A DNA stretch of 64,000 nucleotides from Terebella lapidaria (lineage: Eukaryota > Annelida > Polychaeta > Terebellida > Terebellidae): assembly GCA_949152475.1 (NCBI GenBank), contig OX424566.1, positions 11,493,177 to 11,557,176 on the forward strand, given 5' to 3'. Each line of letters begins with the position of its first letter. Positions within the stretch are counted from its first letter, which is position 1. The notes under the pieces are model-generated. The model saw only the letters and a program-made list of their open reading frames with translations, was not told the DNA's origin and searched no databases. The position numbers and the translations under genes were made by a program. Below, piece after piece: positions 60,556-64,000 of the stretch.

Positions 60556-62395
60556 GTAAGTACCACATACATATGTCAATATTGTCCTCAAAACTGATTG
60601 TAATCGTCTTGTTGACCATAATGTATCGTTTTATTCACGTGTTATAGGCCAAATCATGAATCCAAACATGAATTGGCTTATAAACATGATTCCGACCTGA
60701 AGATCCATGTGAATTTTTCTGTTGTTATTCTAAAATCATTATACATGCGATCGTTTGGGGGTGTTTGTAACAAAGTACACACAATATATTCACATTAAAG
60801 ATCAAGTGTTTTTTATGAGAGGTCTGTCCTTTAGGTGTTGAGTATTATTCTATGGTCACCAGTACACACGATATAACCAATATATATTCAGATCACGTGT
60901 ATGGATATGAGAGGTCTATCGTGTGGATTTCGAGTATTATTCTATGGTTACCAGTACGAAGCACCCACGTAATCAACCCAACTTAGCAGATAATGAAGTC
61001 ACACTCTTTCTCCGAAGCACTCTCTTGTTTCACAACATATATTTGTCATCTCATCTGATTCACGTTGCACCTATATATTTCCATTATAGTACACTTGGGA
61101 AAGCGCTTGGACTCAGTCAATGACTCTAGGTGAGATTGCAAGGCTATCGGGATTTCTCAACCTCTCAAGGGTTTCGTGAATTCGGTGATTGTGGTGAGGG
61201 TGCGTTTGATTTGGTGGAGTGTTATGAAGATAATATTGACGTCAGCACTGCTATATACTGTGTATAAACATGTATAGCAAATGCCATGTCTATTAACGAT
61301 AAACAATCTCAACAATCTTATTAATATTGAGTTCTGTGAAAACACTACATGTATCATATGTAGGTCTAATTCAACATGATAGATATGTATCATACAGCAG
61401 AACAATAATTGATATTACTGGGTCATATTTCTCAAATGGATTGCCTCACTTTGATCAGGTTCCAGTCAGAGAGCCGTGCATAAAACATGTACGTGAGCGG
61501 TTATAGCATGGCAATATTGCTATACTTTTGTACTTTCACTAATTAATCAAACGAATGGAGCCCTGTCTGTTTTTTTACAAGAGACGTATATATTCGTCTA
61601 ATGCCATGGAGGTTGTAACAAGTATGTACTCATACTGTTCTTGTGACGTTCACACCCCCAGGATGTGCAATATGAGATTATTACATACCATTATACAATT
61701 ACTGCAAGGTCAGATCGTGAGGGAAGAAAGGAAACTAATTGACCGGGTTTCTCATTCACAGGACAGATATGTAGGAAATAAAATTAAAAAGTAATGGATG
61801 TCAAAGGGAATTATTCATTTGTTCATGTTTTTGCCAAGAAAAAATTAATATATATCCAATCACATGACGTTGTCACGTGCTGTGTCACGTGTCGTGATAG
61901 CAGAGACATGTTTTCACTATGTATCAAAATCTAAGTTTTCACTACTTATCAAAATCAGACCAAAGAATGATATAGAATCGCAAATTGTAATCGTGATCAT
62001 GAAAGTCCGAGGAATATTACCACAGAAATGTTCACTAGCCACAGTGTCCAAAAAAAATAATATAATTTCCTGACTGAAATGATCTGTTTGGTCTTCCAAT
62101 GTCCTTGGAAGTCAAACTCGACATCACCACTCAGATCGCAATATGTCACTATCCGTTTGAATGTGGTTATAGCTAAGCTCTATTTTGACGCATTCAATGA
62201 TTAGTGATACATGTATAGACAGCTCTATCACAACAAAGGGAACTGAATTACACCAAATTTCAAGTCCAACAGAATTTTCCTCCACGTATCGTGGACCAGA
62301 AATCGAAGGGCAATGAAACCTAAAGACATATACGTGTACACAAGGGAGCCCTATGCATCAACTGGGATAAATATTTTGATATTCAAAGACCATCC

Positions 62396-62605
62396 GAGAT
62401 ATTCAAAGACCACCATCTCGTTTCGATTCTCGTCGAAAATGGCTGCCATTTGAAGGAAAGTTTGCTGATAAAAACGTCCATCTTAAATATTTTTTGGTGT
62501 TCTTGTTGGAAAGTTCGACAAAAATTCGACTCTGATCTCCAAAGATACTGATGCGGAAGGACGGCGACGACAATGGAATACGGACACAACGCCACGCTAA
62601 AAGGT
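62396..62605 (+). repeat. Interspersed repeat family R1, diverged copy
   Basis: Has tcgtcgaaaatggctgccat, ttggaaagttcgacaaaaat, tctccaaagat, a gacg-rich stretch and acacaacgccacgct in the order seen in R1. The terminal palindrome is absent. Confidence 0.6.
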
Positions 62606-62820
62606 TTCCACATCATGGAAAATTATCAAATCATCTGCCAGGTGACAAGCGTCGATTATCATTGTTTTCCAATTTCCATATTTATTGCCAAATATGTTGT
62701 GTCAGAAATTCAGTCTTGTCAGATTCTACCATGGAGAGTTTGGTCCAGGTCCAGGTCCAGAACTCATATCTAGCCAGACCAATTCCGTCAATCACCTGAC
62801 ACTTTATCATTATATTCCTC

Positions 62821-62845
62821 ATCAAGCATTTGATAAATGCTTGAT
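62821..62845. repeat. 25-base hairpin
   Basis: Arms atcaagcattt / aaatgcttgat are perfect, with a three-base loop. It may be chance or the end of a small element. Confidence 0.6.
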
Positions 62846-64000
62846 ATTTTATTTCTTAGGTCCCTATCGAATAACAGTGTGTCATATACCATAATATACC
62901 ATGTCGTTTACTACTGTTAATGAGTTCTTGGACTGGTTTGCTTGGAGTGTTCTATTAGTGTATAGACGATTGGGACATAATTAAACCATTTTTTAAGAGT
63001 GCATATTCAGTGTTGTTCCTATTCAGTGTAAATAACTGTTACGACGACAAACGTTGGATTAAATTGTGACTATGAAACCTGAGAGGTATCACTCTATCTC
63101 TGGCTTGTCTTCCACTAAGGCAAAAAATATGGCTCTCTCCTAATTCGAATTTAGAACGTCTGGGCAGATATTACATATAGTCTTGACTGGGTCACTGGGG
63201 TTTACTTGTCTGAGCTGATCGTCTGGTGTTATATGACATAGGTTACGTAAAGGTATCAGACTTCACAAATCATTTTTCATCAACGGCAATAGTTTTGGAA
63301 AATTTTAATTATGGATCGACTGTTTGTGATATATTTCTGAGCATAATCATTCTGCACGAGAACAATCAAGAAAATATTTCCAACGTCTTAAAATCTCTGA
63401 AGACAGAAATATCCCATTGTTAACTACTGATAAAAATAAATATAATATGTCCATGTGTATCATGTGAACCAACTGAAATTCAAGTTACACATTTCAAAAC
63501 CAGAATAATTCCTAATATTACTTGTGAAAGGTGTATGAACCACTGTACCTACGAAATGCGTCAAGGCTGACATTTGGTAAATCAACATTTATCTATATTA
63601 ATGGTATTGATAACAACACCTCTCTTAAGAAAAAAGTTGAAAAATGAATAATTCATGTTTCAATCATAACTAGAGTGACTCATCAAAACATACGGATATT
63701 TCTCGCGACGTTATTTATCTCAACTTTGTTGACCAAAGGGCATTGTAGATGCTAGAATTTCATATGTTGCATGATCAATCAATGTGACGAGTATAAACAT
63801 CGATTCTAATTTGGGTAAACTAATTGATATCAAAATACATTGGATTGTGATATACAATTTTTATTAAAAAAAATTGCCATAGTCCAATAATTGTATGCTG
63901 ATGCTGATCAAGCTGTTTAGTGGCGCTATCGGCTAGCGCAGATTTCAAATTTCACTTGACACGATTATAATATACGAATTATTGTTGAGCACTCTCTGAT

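Larger units (their letters stand above)
60440..64000. repeat. Long duplicated unit P, copy 4
   Basis: Same block order as copies 1 and 2: exon-like segment (60518), block 61077-61230, block 61530-61760, block 63040-63230 and block 63470-63850. An R1 relative (62396-62605) sits inside. No gene recognised. Confidence 0.65.

Overview
This window is AT-rich eukaryotic DNA with no host protein-coding gene that I can recognise. It is made of mobile elements, several of them nested, set in old, diverged segmental duplications. Element types and codon-poor noncoding DNA point to an invertebrate animal. The style of the repeats, especially the Penelope-like element with its short 3' tail, suggests a marine invertebrate and perhaps a mollusc; that is inference from memory and the sequence does not prove it.

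Two copies of one non-LTR retrotransposon (LINE) family frame the window. Copy 1 is on the minus strand from the left edge to about 6975, truncated at its 5' end and broken by frameshifts and a stop. Copy 2, plus strand 51430-57728, is full length: 5' UTR, ORF1, a roughly 1 kb spacer, ORF2 (APE endonuclease, reverse transcriptase, C-terminal Cys/His motif), AATAAA, a 39-base poly(A) tail and a short target-site duplication. It lies in the opposite orientation inside a Penelope-like remnant. ORF1 in both copies joins a coiled coil and an L1-ORF1-like RNA-binding region to a C-terminal NADAR (YbiA/DUF1768) domain, an ADP-ribose/N-glycosidase family. This fusion is kept in two copies that have diverged a lot, and it is the most interesting thing in the window. 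ORF2 starts with a hydrophobic leader ending in a 2A-like motif (GDVHTNPGP, and GDVHMNPGP in copy 1). A small upstream frame overlaps its start as ATGA in both copies.

Other elements: a Penelope-like RT remnant (10330-11725) with fragments elsewhere; a GIY-YIG fragment (33357-33623); a compact LTR element (TRIM) with primer-binding site, polypurine tract, TATA-like box and TSD (47932-48404); a 3.66 kb structure with 0.2 kb inverted ends (31215-34876) that contains a 1.07 kb foldback of nested palindromes (32084-33149); MITEs at 24114-24410, 41649-41812 and 46851-47373; a near-perfect 146-base hairpin (12091-12236); and tandem arrays with periods of about 60-62, 128, 168, 132, 121 and 182 bp.

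The remaining sequence, about 18.4-31.2 kb, 35.2-51.3 kb and 58-64 kb, is a set of diverged copies of the same long unit. Similar blocks recur in the same cyclic order and are interrupted by the elements above. A short exon-like segment between splice-like signals recurs in three of these copies, so a decayed duplicated gene or noncoding RNA locus is possible. All alignments were made by eye.
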